NCBI GenBank assembly: GCA_024195585.1
Contig: SWBL01000186.1
Coordinates: 1-64,000, forward strand
Length of the DNA: 64,000 nt
Direction of reading: 5' to 3'
Source of the DNA: Aureobasidium sp. EXF-3400
Taxonomy: Eukaryota; Ascomycota; Dothideomycetes; Dothideales; Saccotheciaceae
The notes under the pieces are model-generated. The model saw only the letters and a list, made by a program, of their open reading frames with translations, ran no database searches and was not told the DNA's origin. The position numbers were made by a program, and so were the translations under genes. Shown here in pieces: positions 45,348-55,121 of the stretch; positions within the stretch are counted from its first letter, which is position 1, and each line of letters begins with the position of its first letter.

Positions 45348-46051
45348 GTTTCCAGAGAGATGGCATGCTTAACTTTGGTTGATTGGCATGTTCATGTGCA
45401 TGGCAGCTTCAAGCTTGAGGCTCAAACAATTTGGCCATGTTCAAACATTCGCGCCAAAGTCGACGGGCCGGGACTCGGAAGCAGGTGCTAGCGCCATGCG
45501 GCCTTAAGCTGCTGCATCCGATGGTGACGATTTTGATTGTCTCTCTCTCGGGCATCGGTCAACGAGGCTTGACATGGTTGCCTTGCATCCAGTTTCTCTG
45601 GCCTGCCTTGTTTCATCCTCTATATCTCTTTCCATCTTTTCAAATCGCTGTTGAATCAATTGCTGGTTTGATGAGTTTCTTGATTCCAGAAGCTTGCTCC
45701 TTCGTCATTATCACCCCGCATCCCGACACATCCGCAAAGGGTCCAAGTGCGCCCCTCGTCGCGACACCATCGAGTACGTGTTGCTTGACGCTCATATCGG
45801 AAAGAATTGCTGTTGCGTTTCCGGGTTATGCGTTGTTATGGCGCTGTGTCTCCTGCATTCTGCTGTTGGTTTTGATTGGCGTTGCTTGTCTTGAATGGCT
45901 GACGCGGTTCCCTTGCCTTGTTTTGACCCAAAAAGCTTACTTGTCGTCACTTGCCTCCATTCAAACACAAATTGCTCGACCGATGGTTATGACTCTGTCT
46001 TCTTGTAGCATGTGATTACCTATACGGACTTTCGCTGACCCGTGCATCCGG
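45348..46051. other. divergent spacer, TFIIIC-like / VPS62-like
   Basis: 704 nt between two start codons. An open frame of about 190 codons runs through it on the plus strand, but it has no recognisable domain and I do not call it. No repeats. Confidence 0.4.
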
Positions 46052-47731
46052 ATGACAGTGGATTCAGCTGCTTACAACGGCAATTTGGATCATCAACCAT
46101 CTCGTACCACTTTCCTATCTTCTTCACCTCAGTACATTGCTGCCACTTTCCCTCACGACAGCCGCACTCCTTCCCATGTCATGAAGGAAGCTTACCACAC
46201 TCGCTTCAAGAACACTCCCGCTGCAAAGGCTGTGATGTGCAAAAGCTGGATCCAGCCTATGGCTGTTGTACCTGCTATACTCTGCTGCTTGACACTAACA
46301 TCAGCACATCCACACGCAGGCCAGGCCAGTCGTGTTGCCACTCAAGTCAAATCCTCCAGCTGGACTCAATCTTCTCTGTCATGGGTAAACAAACAGACTT
46401 GTCTATGGCTGAGCAATTGCGGAACAACGGGCTCAAGTGGCGAAGACTCGCTTTACCAGAACTTCCGGTCGGATCAGCAAACGCCTCTATCAGAATCCGG
46501 TCCACTGGATAGACCGGATTCATCGGCTTTCTGGACCAGTGGTCTTGAAAGACCCGAGGACTGGTCAAAGGAAGAGCATCTCTCACGAAATATCCCTCAA
46601 TATGTCTACGACTACACGCCGTACGTCCATCTTTTCTCAGGAGAGCAATTTTGGCCGTGTGATATTGCTGAACATCTCGTCCATACTTCGCCGTATGCGA
46701 ATTACACCCTCATCCGAAGCATGGAGAACGATAGAACGCTTGACAACCTTGATGAGCTTAATGAGTATGGTCACTTCGCATATCTCAAAAGTGAGGACAA
46801 TGTGGAAGAGAGACCAGATTGGTTAGGCGGAAGTTCGAACATACCTAGAGGCCCTGAGAATTCGTATGAAGAACCATCTGATCTAGAATCGAGGAACCCG
46901 CTGGGCGAGTCAGGACATTTGCGGGGTCAGAAACGACGTGATGACTCTGGAAGACATGGTCCCGAAGATCGTGGCAAGCCCTCAGACAAACTGCAAGAAC
47001 GCGGTGGACACAGCTCTGCACCAGCAGTGCTCATCGTTGTGCCCAAGGAAGACGGAGTGGTCGACGCATTCTGGTTCTACTTCTACAGCTACAACCTTGG
47101 AAACAAGGTACTGAACATCCGATTCGGTAACCATGTGGGAGACTGGGAGCACTCGATGGTCAGATTCCGTAATGGTACGCCTGAAGCAGTGTACATCTCG
47201 GAACATGGAGCGGGAGAGGCCTACGCATACCATGCCATCGAGAAGTACGGCAAGCGGCCAGTCGTTTACAGTGCAACGGGCACACACGCGATTTACGCAA
47301 CGCCAGGATTACACCCGTACGTATTGCCGTGGGGCCTCTTGCACGATCAGACGGATAAAGGACCACTCTGGGACCCAAACCTCAACCATCACGCGTATGT
47401 GTACAACTACACGGCTCGAGACTTGAAATCGTCGGCGCAGACACCGTATGCACCGGTGAGTTGGTTCAATTTTAAGGGCCACTGGGGTGATAAAATCTAC
47501 CCCATGAGCGACAAGAGGCAGTACCAATTCTGGGGGCAGTATCATTACGTGAGCGGGCCCTTTGGACCACGTTTCAAGAACCTAGGTCGCAAGAAGGTTT
47601 GCCAGAACATGCAAACACAGTGTATAATCAGACATTGGCTCGGAGAAGAGGAGGGCAGCAACGACGGAGAGAAGAAACTGCCAGGAGAAGAAACAGGGAA
47701 TGAGATAGAGGGATCAGAGACGACAGAGTAG
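46052..47731 (+). CDS. VPS62-family protein
   Basis: Single exon, 559 aa. The C-terminal half matches the Vps62/DUF946 family: VDAFWFYFYSYNLGNKV, RFGNHVGDWEHSMVRF, YISEHGAGEAY, VYSATGTHAIYATPGLH and NFKGHWGDKIYP. In yeast VPS62 was found in vacuolar protein-sorting screens; the biochemical role is unknown. A hydrophobic stretch at residues 71-85 (AVVPAILCCLTLTSA) looks like a signal peptide if translation starts at Met62 (46235, MCKSWIQPM), so the true start may be there, giving a secreted or vacuolar protein. From 46052 the same stretch would be an internal segment. The middle is acidic and Ser/Gly-rich, with KKLPGEE repeats near the end. Confidence 0.85.
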   Translation: MTVDSAAYNGNLDHQPSRTTFLSSSPQYIAATFPHDSRTPSHVMKEAYHTRFKNTPAAKAVMCKSWIQPMAVVPAILCCLTLTSAHPHAGQASRVATQVKSSSWTQSSLSWVNKQTCLWLSNCGTTGSSGEDSLYQNFRSDQQTPLSESGPLDRPDSSAFWTSGLERPEDWSKEEHLSRNIPQYVYDYTPYVHLFSGEQFWPCDIAEHLVHTSPYANYTLIRSMENDRTLDNLDELNEYGHFAYLKSEDNVEERPDWLGGSSNIPRGPENSYEEPSDLESRNPLGESGHLRGQKRRDDSGRHGPEDRGKPSDKLQERGGHSSAPAVLIVVPKEDGVVDAFWFYFYSYNLGNKVLNIRFGNHVGDWEHSMVRFRNGTPEAVYISEHGAGEAYAYHAIEKYGKRPVVYSATGTHAIYATPGLHPYVLPWGLLHDQTDKGPLWDPNLNHHAYVYNYTARDLKSSAQTPYAPVSWFNFKGHWGDKIYPMSDKRQYQFWGQYHYVSGPFGPRFKNLGRKKVCQNMQTQCIIRHWLGEEEGSNDGEKKLPGEETGNEIEGSETTE

Positions 47732-48296
47732 CGGACGGGGAAGTGCATCAGGCAAGCATAAGGAGAATTGACATGACATATGTTTCAGGGTTTCCCAACC
47801 ATCAGCTCGGTGTATATAGGTATCCTTTTGCAGCAGGGCGATAAGGAAATGGGAATAAAGCTTATCAAGGTTCCAATGTTATCTAACGCCAATGCAATTA
47901 GGGCTGTGGCTAGTGCGTCACGATGGGCTCACGAGTCACGACGAAACAGGCAGGAATGGCGTGAATGGTGCCATGCGCTCAGCAATGCGTCGTGACTCGT
48001 TGGGCAGGCACATGAGTCTAGCTATGGGTCTGATGTCTTTTCTGCAAGCCCTTCGCTCTGTTTTGCTGCTTGCATGATGGAAATGATCGAACACTGATGC
48101 TGTTGTCTGTACATGAATAAACGGCCGCTCCGTACGATAAGAAGCAATACCCCAGATCGACAACGCATCCTGTCCGCGTGTGTCAAGCAACAAGCAACAT
48201 CAACTGCAGCCAACCCAGAGCACTCCTTGCTTGCACCCTTTCCCCTAAGAAGAATCTGAACCTCCATCCTAAGCTACACACAACCATCGAGTCAAC
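47732..48296. other. spacer with a perfect 13-bp inverted repeat
   Basis: 565 nt between VPS62-like and the next unknown gene. The notable feature is the inverted repeat 47931-47943 / 47988-48000. Confidence 0.5.
47931..48000. repeat. 13-bp inverted repeat with 44-nt spacer
   Basis: ACGAGTCACGACG at 47931-47943 and its exact reverse complement CGTCGTGACTCGT at 47988-48000. Each arm holds TGACTC, the core of a Gcn4/CpcA bZIP site. It lies about 300 nt upstream of the gene at 48297. Confidence 0.65.
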
Positions 48297-49994
48297 ATGG
48301 CCTTCCGACAGCCGCTCCAGCAGCGGCGTCAAATCCAACGACCAGCATCCATCCCACACTCCCTTGTCGCCCATGACGCCACACATCACGGTCGTGTGGA
48401 TGAGTCGCAAGAGTGGATCCTCTTCTCACCACAACACGAAACCGAACCCTCTTTGACCTCGTACACCTCGCAAACATCTCACATTCAACAAGCCCCCGGC
48501 TTTTCTGATCTTGATTCTATACAGACTGGCGACCGTTCGAATCAAAGGCAAGCCGACGACGATGCTGAGGCCACCTGCCAAGGCACCAACATTGATGAAG
48601 AGGATGAAGAAGAGTTGGACAGTCTAGACGACGGCCTACATACCTTCCATCCATCCTTCTCTCTCGATCAGAGTGATGGTGCAGTGCTGCCCAACCATGA
48701 TGGCATGGGCTCCTTCCCCGCACTCTACCATAACAATGACAATGTCCAAGAACATCTATGGCAGTTTGAGAGATACAATCCAACCAATCGACGTCGATCT
48801 CAACGAAGGCGCAGCAGTGTACAGCGCAAGTTTGATGCCCTGGAGGATCTGGAAACGGACAAACAAGAGGAGAGGCGACTACGTATTGAGAAGTGGCGTT
48901 TGGAACAAAGTCGTGCCGTGTTTGAGGAGATCGAGAAGGAGACTCGCAGACGGAGGAAGAGACTATCAATCGCTTCGCGTACTGCTTCGACTGCCGCGTC
49001 AAATGCAGACACTGAGACCGAGTCATTCTGGCAGCGTGTCACTCGCAGAGTCATCAAAGATCTCATGGGCTTGGATGACACCACTCTATCCGTCATATTC
49101 GGCGAAGAACTCGCTCCAGAATCTCAAACGACGCCGACTCAGCAGTCTCCTTTGGCCGAAGCCTTTTCAGCACATCAAGATCGAATATGGGAGAACCGGC
49201 TTCTGAACAGAATTGCGAAGGAGCTTGGTATGCTCGCTAATAAACTTGCCGAACACGATCGTCAAGATCGCACCTTCAGCACGTACAAATCTTACCAGGT
49301 TGATCAGTCCGCTCAATCACAGCCACGGCAGATCCCTGCGTCCACTGCGACAGCTCACTCCATCGATGCTCCCGACTCCAACATTGCTCCTCCACTTTTT
49401 GCCCCTACTTTCGCAAACCCCCCTGTATCACCTGCTGTTGAAGCAGACACTTCCCTATGGGGCATCCCAGAACAACCCCAAGAATCTGCTGAAGATGAAG
49501 CGCCACAACAAGATAAAGATCAAGAAACCGAGTATTGGGAGCGCGACTTGGACATTGGAGTGGTATTCAGATACCTCCGCAGCCGCTTCACATCACGTCC
49601 ACCATCACCATCTCCTGTCGACTCACCGCCGCAAACACAACCAGCATCACAGAGTGTTCTACCAGCAGACTGGGCATCACCTAACAATGCTGCCGTTACA
49701 GCTTCCGCACTAGGTACTTCTCCAGAGTCAAGACGTCGAGCCGATCTCATCAGACGACACCACCCGCTCGTATCTCATGCAGCCTCGGTGTCGGCGCAAC
49801 GCAGACGTGAGAGTGTCTTGTTGCACACACTCATGCATCGCCGTGCACAGAGCAGCAGTTGTGCTAGTCAAAGCACCAAGCGCACGCGTTCTGGAGGTTC
49901 GCGCCGCTACTGGGATTTCCCGAGCAGCACTGGCAGTGTGGTCAGTGTTGGAAGCACTGGCGAGGGTGTTTTGGGTGGTTGGGGCGAGGTTTGA
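48297..49994 (+). CDS. conserved-looking unknown protein, disordered
   Basis: Single exon, 565 aa, not recognised. Near the N-terminus is DESQEWILFSP, then an acidic stretch. An Arg/Glu-rich coiled coil follows (about residues 165-225: RRRSQRRRSSVQRKFDALED, EERRLRIEKWRLEQSRAVFE). The best-ordered part is FWQRVTRRVIKDLMGLDDTT followed by LSVIFGEEL (about 242-270), which looks like a conserved helical motif. A later short block, YWERDLDIGVVFRYLRSRF, is also likely structured. The remainder is Ser/Pro/Gln-rich. No signal peptide or transmembrane helix. Codon use and length support a real gene. A possible bZIP-type inverted repeat lies about 300 nt upstream. Confidence 0.8.
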   Translation: MAFRQPLQQRRQIQRPASIPHSLVAHDATHHGRVDESQEWILFSPQHETEPSLTSYTSQTSHIQQAPGFSDLDSIQTGDRSNQRQADDDAEATCQGTNIDEEDEEELDSLDDGLHTFHPSFSLDQSDGAVLPNHDGMGSFPALYHNNDNVQEHLWQFERYNPTNRRRSQRRRSSVQRKFDALEDLETDKQEERRLRIEKWRLEQSRAVFEEIEKETRRRRKRLSIASRTASTAASNADTETESFWQRVTRRVIKDLMGLDDTTLSVIFGEELAPESQTTPTQQSPLAEAFSAHQDRIWENRLLNRIAKELGMLANKLAEHDRQDRTFSTYKSYQVDQSAQSQPRQIPASTATAHSIDAPDSNIAPPLFAPTFANPPVSPAVEADTSLWGIPEQPQESAEDEAPQQDKDQETEYWERDLDIGVVFRYLRSRFTSRPPSPSPVDSPPQTQPASQSVLPADWASPNNAAVTASALGTSPESRRRADLIRRHHPLVSHAASVSAQRRRESVLLHTLMHRRAQSSSCASQSTKRTRSGGSRRYWDFPSSTGSVVSVGSTGEGVLGGWGEV

Positions 49995-50376
49995 GGGATG
50001 ATGCTCGGCGTACTCAAGGCGGGACCTGGGCATCGCATATTTTCATTCTGTACGATTGGAACGAGTTGGTGCGGATTGGCTGTTCAACGCATATCATGTT
50101 CTTGTTCCGCATTTTGCATTTGGCTGTTTTTCATCTCTTCCCTTTTTGCCATGACTTTTCCTTTTGCTCTCCTCTTACACCATATGGCAAGTATCCATCT
50201 TAGAACCACCAGACAGAGATACCAGAAACCTAGAATCATCTCCTTTTCACGAAACAAAACTCAAGGGGTTTTCCAACCATCTTGATGAAAATACTTGTAC
50301 ATTATTTTACACAGTGAAGAAGCCAAGATTGAGCTGCATCACTCTAGCAAACCTCAAGACTTAATCCTCTCGCCAT
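49995..50376. other. convergent spacer
   Basis: 382 nt between convergent 3' ends. T-rich stretches only. Confidence 0.5.
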
Positions 50377-51762
50377 CTACTCCCCACTTTCAAGCTCCCT
50401 AATAGGCCGCCGGGAAAGGCCTGGCAACTCCAGCTCTTCCAGCTCCTCCTTACTCCTCATCTCTCGTTCTTGAAGTTTTCTCTGCACCCTACTCTCTTGC
50501 TCAGCCAAACTCTGTTCAACCTTGACCCTCCACTTCTCCATTGTCGCAAAATCTCTACGGTATTTTTCTGTCGTAAACAACGACTTTACCGAGGGACCTA
50601 GTTTGTTCTTTTTGATGCAGTCGCTGCGGTATTGGAGTATGTAGTCCAAAACTTTGAGGGTAGAAGGTGAGGGTTCGATGACGTTGTCTTCCATTTCTTG
50701 GAGCAGTTCGTTGCAAGTGTCTATGTCTGCGAATTTGCGGAAGTAGAAGGCGAGCAGTTGGTTGTAGAGGTCTGCGGTGGTTGCTAGTGCGTAGGCTGAG
50801 GGACCGAGTTGTTTGATTCGCGGCAAGATGGCGAGGATGAGGTTGGAGGTGGGAAAACGCCTTCGGAGTATTGAAGCGGCGGTGACCAGACGTAAGGGAA
50901 AGACTTGCATCAGGAAGCGACGTCGTTCGGGTGTGATTTTCGCAGCAGCAGGGGCAAGACTGTCGAGGTGCAGGAGGGCTATTTGAGAGAACAGACGCGT
51001 TTCCAGAATCGACCAGAGCATTGTATCTGTAGGTGCATCGTTCAAAGCCTTGAGTGTGCGTCTGTCTTCGCGGCTGAGTTTTTTAAACTCGCTTTCCTCT
51101 CGTTCTTCTGTACCGGATGTTTCTGTATCGGCGGTGAGACTCTGGATGTCCTGTTCAATCTTTCCGAGCTCCTTTCCAGTTGCTGCTGTCTTCGCTGCGC
51201 CGGCGCCACCTCTTGCTAATCTCTTGGTTTGTGAAGTTGCACTTTTCTTGGAGAGTGCACGGATCCTGTGCTCGGTATCTTGTTGTTCCTGTTCGCTGGC
51301 CTCGATGGCTGTGATCGCTTCGTTGAGTACATCATCTAGACTTATAAATGTATTTTGTTGTGGTGGTGTCCTTGTCCGGGTAGCAGGTCGTTTGGGAGCA
51401 TTGGCCAGAGCTTCGAGTTGAGCGAAAGCATGACGCTCTGTCCCTGTAAGGGACTCTCCTTGAATAGTGTCTTGCACGACAGGTGGTTCGACGGCTCCAG
51501 GGGTCTCAAAGGGCACAAAGTCTTCGTATTCAGACTTGGTCGTGGTGTGTGCGGTCGTGGACGTAGGTTCTCGAGCTGGTCGCTTGATCTTGGGCTTGCG
51601 ATCGGTCTTTTCGGCGTTCTCTTTGGCCAGGTCTTGTAGTGCGCTGTAGTAGCGGCGCAGCGTGGGCGTTTGGTAGAGGAAAGGTAATGTGTAGGCGTTT
51701 CTAGATGTGTATAACTTTAAGCCTCTGCCGAGAGCTTGACCAGCATTTGCGCATCCAGACAT
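50377..51762 (-). CDS. Mtf2-like mitochondrial protein
   Basis: Single exon, 461 aa. The N-terminus lacks acidic residues for about 45 positions and is rich in Arg, Tyr and Thr (GRGLKLYTSRNAYTLPFLYQ), typical of a mitochondrial presequence. The C-terminal half, beginning LSREDRRTLKALNDAPTDTM then LWSILETRLFSQIALL, resembles the fungal Mtf2-like C-terminal domain; S. cerevisiae Mtf2 (Nam1) acts in mitochondrial mRNA processing and translation. Helical PPR-like spacing follows (YALATTADLYNQLLAFYF, DTCNELLQEMEDNVIEPSPS). Between lies a disordered Thr/Glu-rich segment. The family link is by pattern recognition, not alignment, so a generic mitochondrial helical-repeat protein is the alternative. 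Confidence 0.7.
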   Translation of the reverse strand: MSGCANAGQALGRGLKLYTSRNAYTLPFLYQTPTLRRYYSALQDLAKENAEKTDRKPKIKRPAREPTSTTAHTTTKSEYEDFVPFETPGAVEPPVVQDTIQGESLTGTERHAFAQLEALANAPKRPATRTRTPPQQNTFISLDDVLNEAITAIEASEQEQQDTEHRIRALSKKSATSQTKRLARGGAGAAKTAATGKELGKIEQDIQSLTADTETSGTEEREESEFKKLSREDRRTLKALNDAPTDTMLWSILETRLFSQIALLHLDSLAPAAAKITPERRRFLMQVFPLRLVTAASILRRRFPTSNLILAILPRIKQLGPSAYALATTADLYNQLLAFYFRKFADIDTCNELLQEMEDNVIEPSPSTLKVLDYILQYRSDCIKKNKLGPSVKSLFTTEKYRRDFATMEKWRVKVEQSLAEQESRVQRKLQEREMRSKEELEELELPGLSRRPIRELESGE

Positions 51763-52072
51763 TTTTCGATTATAGGATTATTTCAGCGGCCTGGTCACTC
51801 GGTGGCGATGGTGGTGATATGCCAGTGTCCAGCTTTTTAGTATGGTTTCTCTCCCTGTCCAGCAGGCCGGTATATGCTTGTTTCGCAAAGTTGTTCTAGG
51901 TTGTGATATAGCACCTGTTGGTCGAACCAAAAGTGTTTTCGATCGGAATTTTGGATCGACAGAGACCGATCCATGCACGTCACCAAAACGCGAGATTCGA
52001 GATTCGCGTCTCCCTCGACTTTCTCGAGAGAGCCAAAGTGACAAACTATCATCATCAACATAATACATCACC
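51763..52072. other. divergent promoter region, Mtf2-like / CMR1
   Basis: 310 nt between two divergent start codons. No motif I can support. Confidence 0.45.
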
Positions 52073-53704
52073 ATGCCTAAGAAATCTGCTGCCGAGCTCA
52101 GCGAGTATGAGTTGCAACGACAGGAAAACATAGCCAAAAACCAAGCTCTGCTTCGTCAATTGCAACTCGAAGCTGCATCTGCTGGTATCGCGCCCAAGAA
52201 ACCCTCACGCGCCACTCCTGACAAGGCTGCCAAAAAGAAGAAGACGCCTGTGCAAAAAGTGAAAGAGGAGGTCCAGCCACGGAGAACTTCGAGTCGACTG
52301 CGAGGCATTGTTGCAGACAGCGAAATCGCAAAGAGAAAAGCAGAGGAAGAGTCGGAACTGTTGGCTCAGGCCGAGCGAGCCAAAAGACAGCGTGTCTCGG
52401 AGGACTTGCGTTTCTCAGATGTCGTTGTGGCAGGAAAGGACTGGGATCAGAGTGGCAACTTCTTACGGCTGGTCGGACCTGCTAATCCTGGCGAAAGAAC
52501 ATTCACTGCCCAACATGTCAAGGAAACCACCGACAAGGAATTGAAGGAGCTCCGCGAACGCATGAGCAATCTGGAATTGTGGGAAGGCTTTGAACCAAAC
52601 AGGATCAAAATCACTCCCGAGAGAATCTACTCTCTGGGCTTCCACCCAACCACCGACAAAGCCCTTGTCTTTGCTGGAGACAAGCTAGGAAGCTTGGGTC
52701 TCTTTGACGCCTCGCAACAACCCACGCCTAACATAAAGAACGAAGATGATGACGAATCAGACGATGAGGAAGCTACTCCTTCAATAACGACTCTCAAGAT
52801 CCATACACGCACAATTTCTGCCTTCCAATTCTCCCCTCACGATCCAAACGCTTTATACTCTGCCAGTTACGACAGTTCGATCCGCAAACTCGATCTTCAA
52901 AAAGGTGTAGCCGTGGAAGCTTACGCGCCAATCTCGAAAGACGACGATGAACCTCTGAGCGGCGTTGAGATGTCGCAATTTGATCCCCATACTCTGTTCT
53001 TCAGTACCTTGAACGGCAACTTTGGCCGTCACGACACAAGATCCAAGCCAGGCAGTGGCACCGACATATTCGCCTTGGCAGAAAAGAAGATTGGAGGCTT
53101 CAGTCTCAATCCCGCGCATCCTCACATCTTTGCTACCGCATCATTAGATCGCTACCTACGCCTCTGGGATATGAGAATGTTGAAAGGAGATGGTGACGAC
53201 AGAGCGCCAATGGAAATTGGAGCTCATGAGAGCAGATTGAGTGTTTCTCACGCAGCTTTCAATTCTGCAGGCCAGATTGCTACAGCGAGTTACGACGATA
53301 CGGTAAAGATTTACGACTTCAGCAGTGTTGGAACATTGGCTGCTGGCACAGAATTGAATGAAGAAAAAATGACACCAACGACTATCATCCCCCACAACAA
53401 TCAGACTGGCCGTTGGGTCACCATGTACGTATACCTCTTTCCCTCTTTGTGGGCTCGAGACCCCTTTGCTGACAAGAGACACAGTCTTCGCGCGCAATGG
53501 CAACTCCAACCAGCCGACAACATCCAACGCTTCGTCATTGGAAATATGAATAGATTCGTAGACGTGTACGCTTCAAACGGACAACAATTGGCTCAACTCG
53601 GAGGAGAAGGTATTACAGCTGTGCCTAGTGTTGCACAGTTCCATCAGAGCAGAGATTGGATCGCTGCAGGCACTGCTAGTGGAAAGTTGTGTCTGTGGAT
53701 GTAA
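52073..53704 (+). CDS. CMR1: WD40 DNA-damage-binding protein Cmr1
   Basis: Nuclear WD40 protein that binds UV-damaged DNA, associates with histones and replication-stress foci. Spliced length is 523 aa. The N-terminus [20 protein letters not shown] and KNQALLRQL form the Cmr1 leader, followed by Lys/Pro-rich basic sequence and SSRLRG. A seven-bladed propeller covers about residues 180-523 ([87 protein letters not shown]). The 60-nt intron 53425-53484 is stop-free and a multiple of three. Removing it gives GRWVTILRAQWQ, the conserved form, whereas read-through inserts 20 residues in a blade. Confidence 0.94.
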   Translation: MPKKSAAELSEYELQRQENIAKNQALLRQLQLEAASAGIAPKKPSRATPDKAAKKKKTPVQKVKEEVQPRRTSSRLRGIVADSEIAKRKAEEESELLAQAERAKRQRVSEDLRFSDVVVAGKDWDQSGNFLRLVGPANPGERTFTAQHVKETTDKELKELRERMSNLELWEGFEPNRIKITPERIYSLGFHPTTDKALVFAGDKLGSLGLFDASQQPTPNIKNEDDDESDDEEATPSITTLKIHTRTISAFQFSPHDPNALYSASYDSSIRKLDLQKGVAVEAYAPISKDDDEPLSGVEMSQFDPHTLFFSTLNGNFGRHDTRSKPGSGTDIFALAEKKIGGFSLNPAHPHIFATASLDRYLRLWDMRMLKGDGDDRAPMEIGAHESRLSVSHAAFNSAGQIATASYDDTVKIYDFSSVGTLAAGTELNEEKMTPTTIIPHNNQTGRWVTMYVYLFPSLWARDPFADKRHSLRAQWQLQPADNIQRFVIGNMNRFVDVYASNGQQLAQLGGEGITAVPSVAQFHQSRDWIAAGTASGKLCLWM

Positions 53705-54275
53705 GCATGTATGGAGAGCTGGATAAAAATACAGAATGGTTGTTCGCATTCTTGGTGTTAGGCATGATGACAGGATGAAGAATATGGTCGTTACAAGCAT
53801 GAAGTAGCATTCTTACCTCAAACGAAAGGTCCTCTCGGTTCACATAACCAAAGTTTCGATCTGGGAAATCTACCATAAAGACGTCATGACATTCGCCGGA
53901 TCCACTTCATCCTGATCATCTGTGGTCGACTCGTTCGAGATGTCATTGAAGTATAGAATCTGAAGTTGAGCATTCCAAATTCGAAAAAACTAGTTATGTC
54001 AACCACAACCACAACTTATGCCATTCAAGGTCTATGATAAGATGAGTATTACCCGTTAGAATGCCACCACAAGTAAAGACACACACGAAAGCAAAAGTAG
54101 AATGGGATTAATGGCAAAACCAAGCTCCCAGAGTATGTTAATGGTGCAACCCTGACTCGGTCGCTCCTTCTACCAGAAAATTGCTTACCAACCAATTCAC
54201 TCATTTATATATTCAGCTGTAGTTTAGCCACCTCTGAACAGCTTACCGTCTTTGCACCTTACTTAGACCCAGCTA
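53705..54275. other. CMR1 - small unknown gene spacer
   Basis: 571 nt, A/T-rich, tandem orientation. Nothing recognised. Confidence 0.5.
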
Positions 54276-54800
54276 ATGGACTTCACACTCCCTCCTACAT
54301 GCCCAGACCTAGGCCTCTACGGCAATCACTTCTGGGACAACGCGTCTTTCGCACTCTACACCATCATCGAAACCAGCGACGAGCGCATGCAACAAATCGC
54401 AACAACGCTAGACGCAGAATGGTACGAAGGGCAAGGAAACGAAGGCTCTCACCTCGTCCGTGTCGCCCCTTCTCACAACTTCGCAAACAAAAACCTTAGC
54501 GATATTCTAGAGGCTCATGTAAAGCTGGACAAGGTAGCGCCAGGCCAAAGCGAATCACAGTATGGAGCGCCAGATCTACAGTGGTATCCTACTGCGTTTA
54601 TTGTGGTGACGGCAGATGATGTTGATGATAAAGGCTTGCTTTTGGTCTATGCTGATGATGAAGTCGAGGATGATGACGAGGTTGCAGAGTGTAGGACGGA
54701 CAAGTTCTTTTTCAAGCAGAAAGACGCGAATTCGATGTTGTCGAGCCTGGTCTACGACGACAATACTTGTCCGATATTAAAGGACATATACGGCTATTGA
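54276..54800 (+). CDS. small acidic protein, unknown function
   Basis: Single exon, 174 aa. It begins MDFTLPPTCPDLGLYGNHFW and contains an alternating hydrophobic core (YPTAFIVVTADDVDDKGLLL, VYADDEVEDDDEVAECRTDK, FFFKQKDANSMLSSLVYDDN) that suggests a small alpha/beta fold. No signal peptide, membrane segment or known motif; strongly acidic (DEVEDDDE). Similar short fungal proteins may exist, but I cannot name a family. Confidence rests on open-frame length and composition. Confidence 0.65.
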   Translation: MDFTLPPTCPDLGLYGNHFWDNASFALYTIIETSDERMQQIATTLDAEWYEGQGNEGSHLVRVAPSHNFANKNLSDILEAHVKLDKVAPGQSESQYGAPDLQWYPTAFIVVTADDVDDKGLLLVYADDEVEDDDEVAECRTDKFFFKQKDANSMLSSLVYDDNTCPILKDIYGY

Positions 54801-55121
54801 CCCAAAATGCATGTTGAAGCAATAGTTGCATTCTGTTTTTGGTCTATCAATGCTAGTGTGTAGAAAAGAGGGGATAGCCATAAGTCAATTCCATCTGGTA
54901 TGGCGACCCATTTGAGCATCCCAGTAATACAACTTCATCGAAGAAACCATTCCGTCCCGTCTCCGAATCATCAATGAAAATTTCAATCTCTCCCATTCCC
55001 AGAACTCCTCGCTTCAAAGCAAATATTTTCAGCAATCCTCGATTCGTCATCACGACTGTCCTTTTCTCTTTGCGAGTCTCGGTACCTGTATTGCCCGTCT
55101 TGGGTTGAAACCGACAGCGTC
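54801..55121. other. convergent spacer, small unknown / TAF12
   Basis: 321 nt between convergent stops. No feature seen. Confidence 0.5.

Noticed and set aside
45431..46015. Open frame of about 190 codons on the plus strand between the TFIIIC-like and VPS62-like genes
   Set aside because: The first codon is TTG, composition is hydrophobic and Cys-rich without any domain, and it fills a divergent promoter region. More likely chance.
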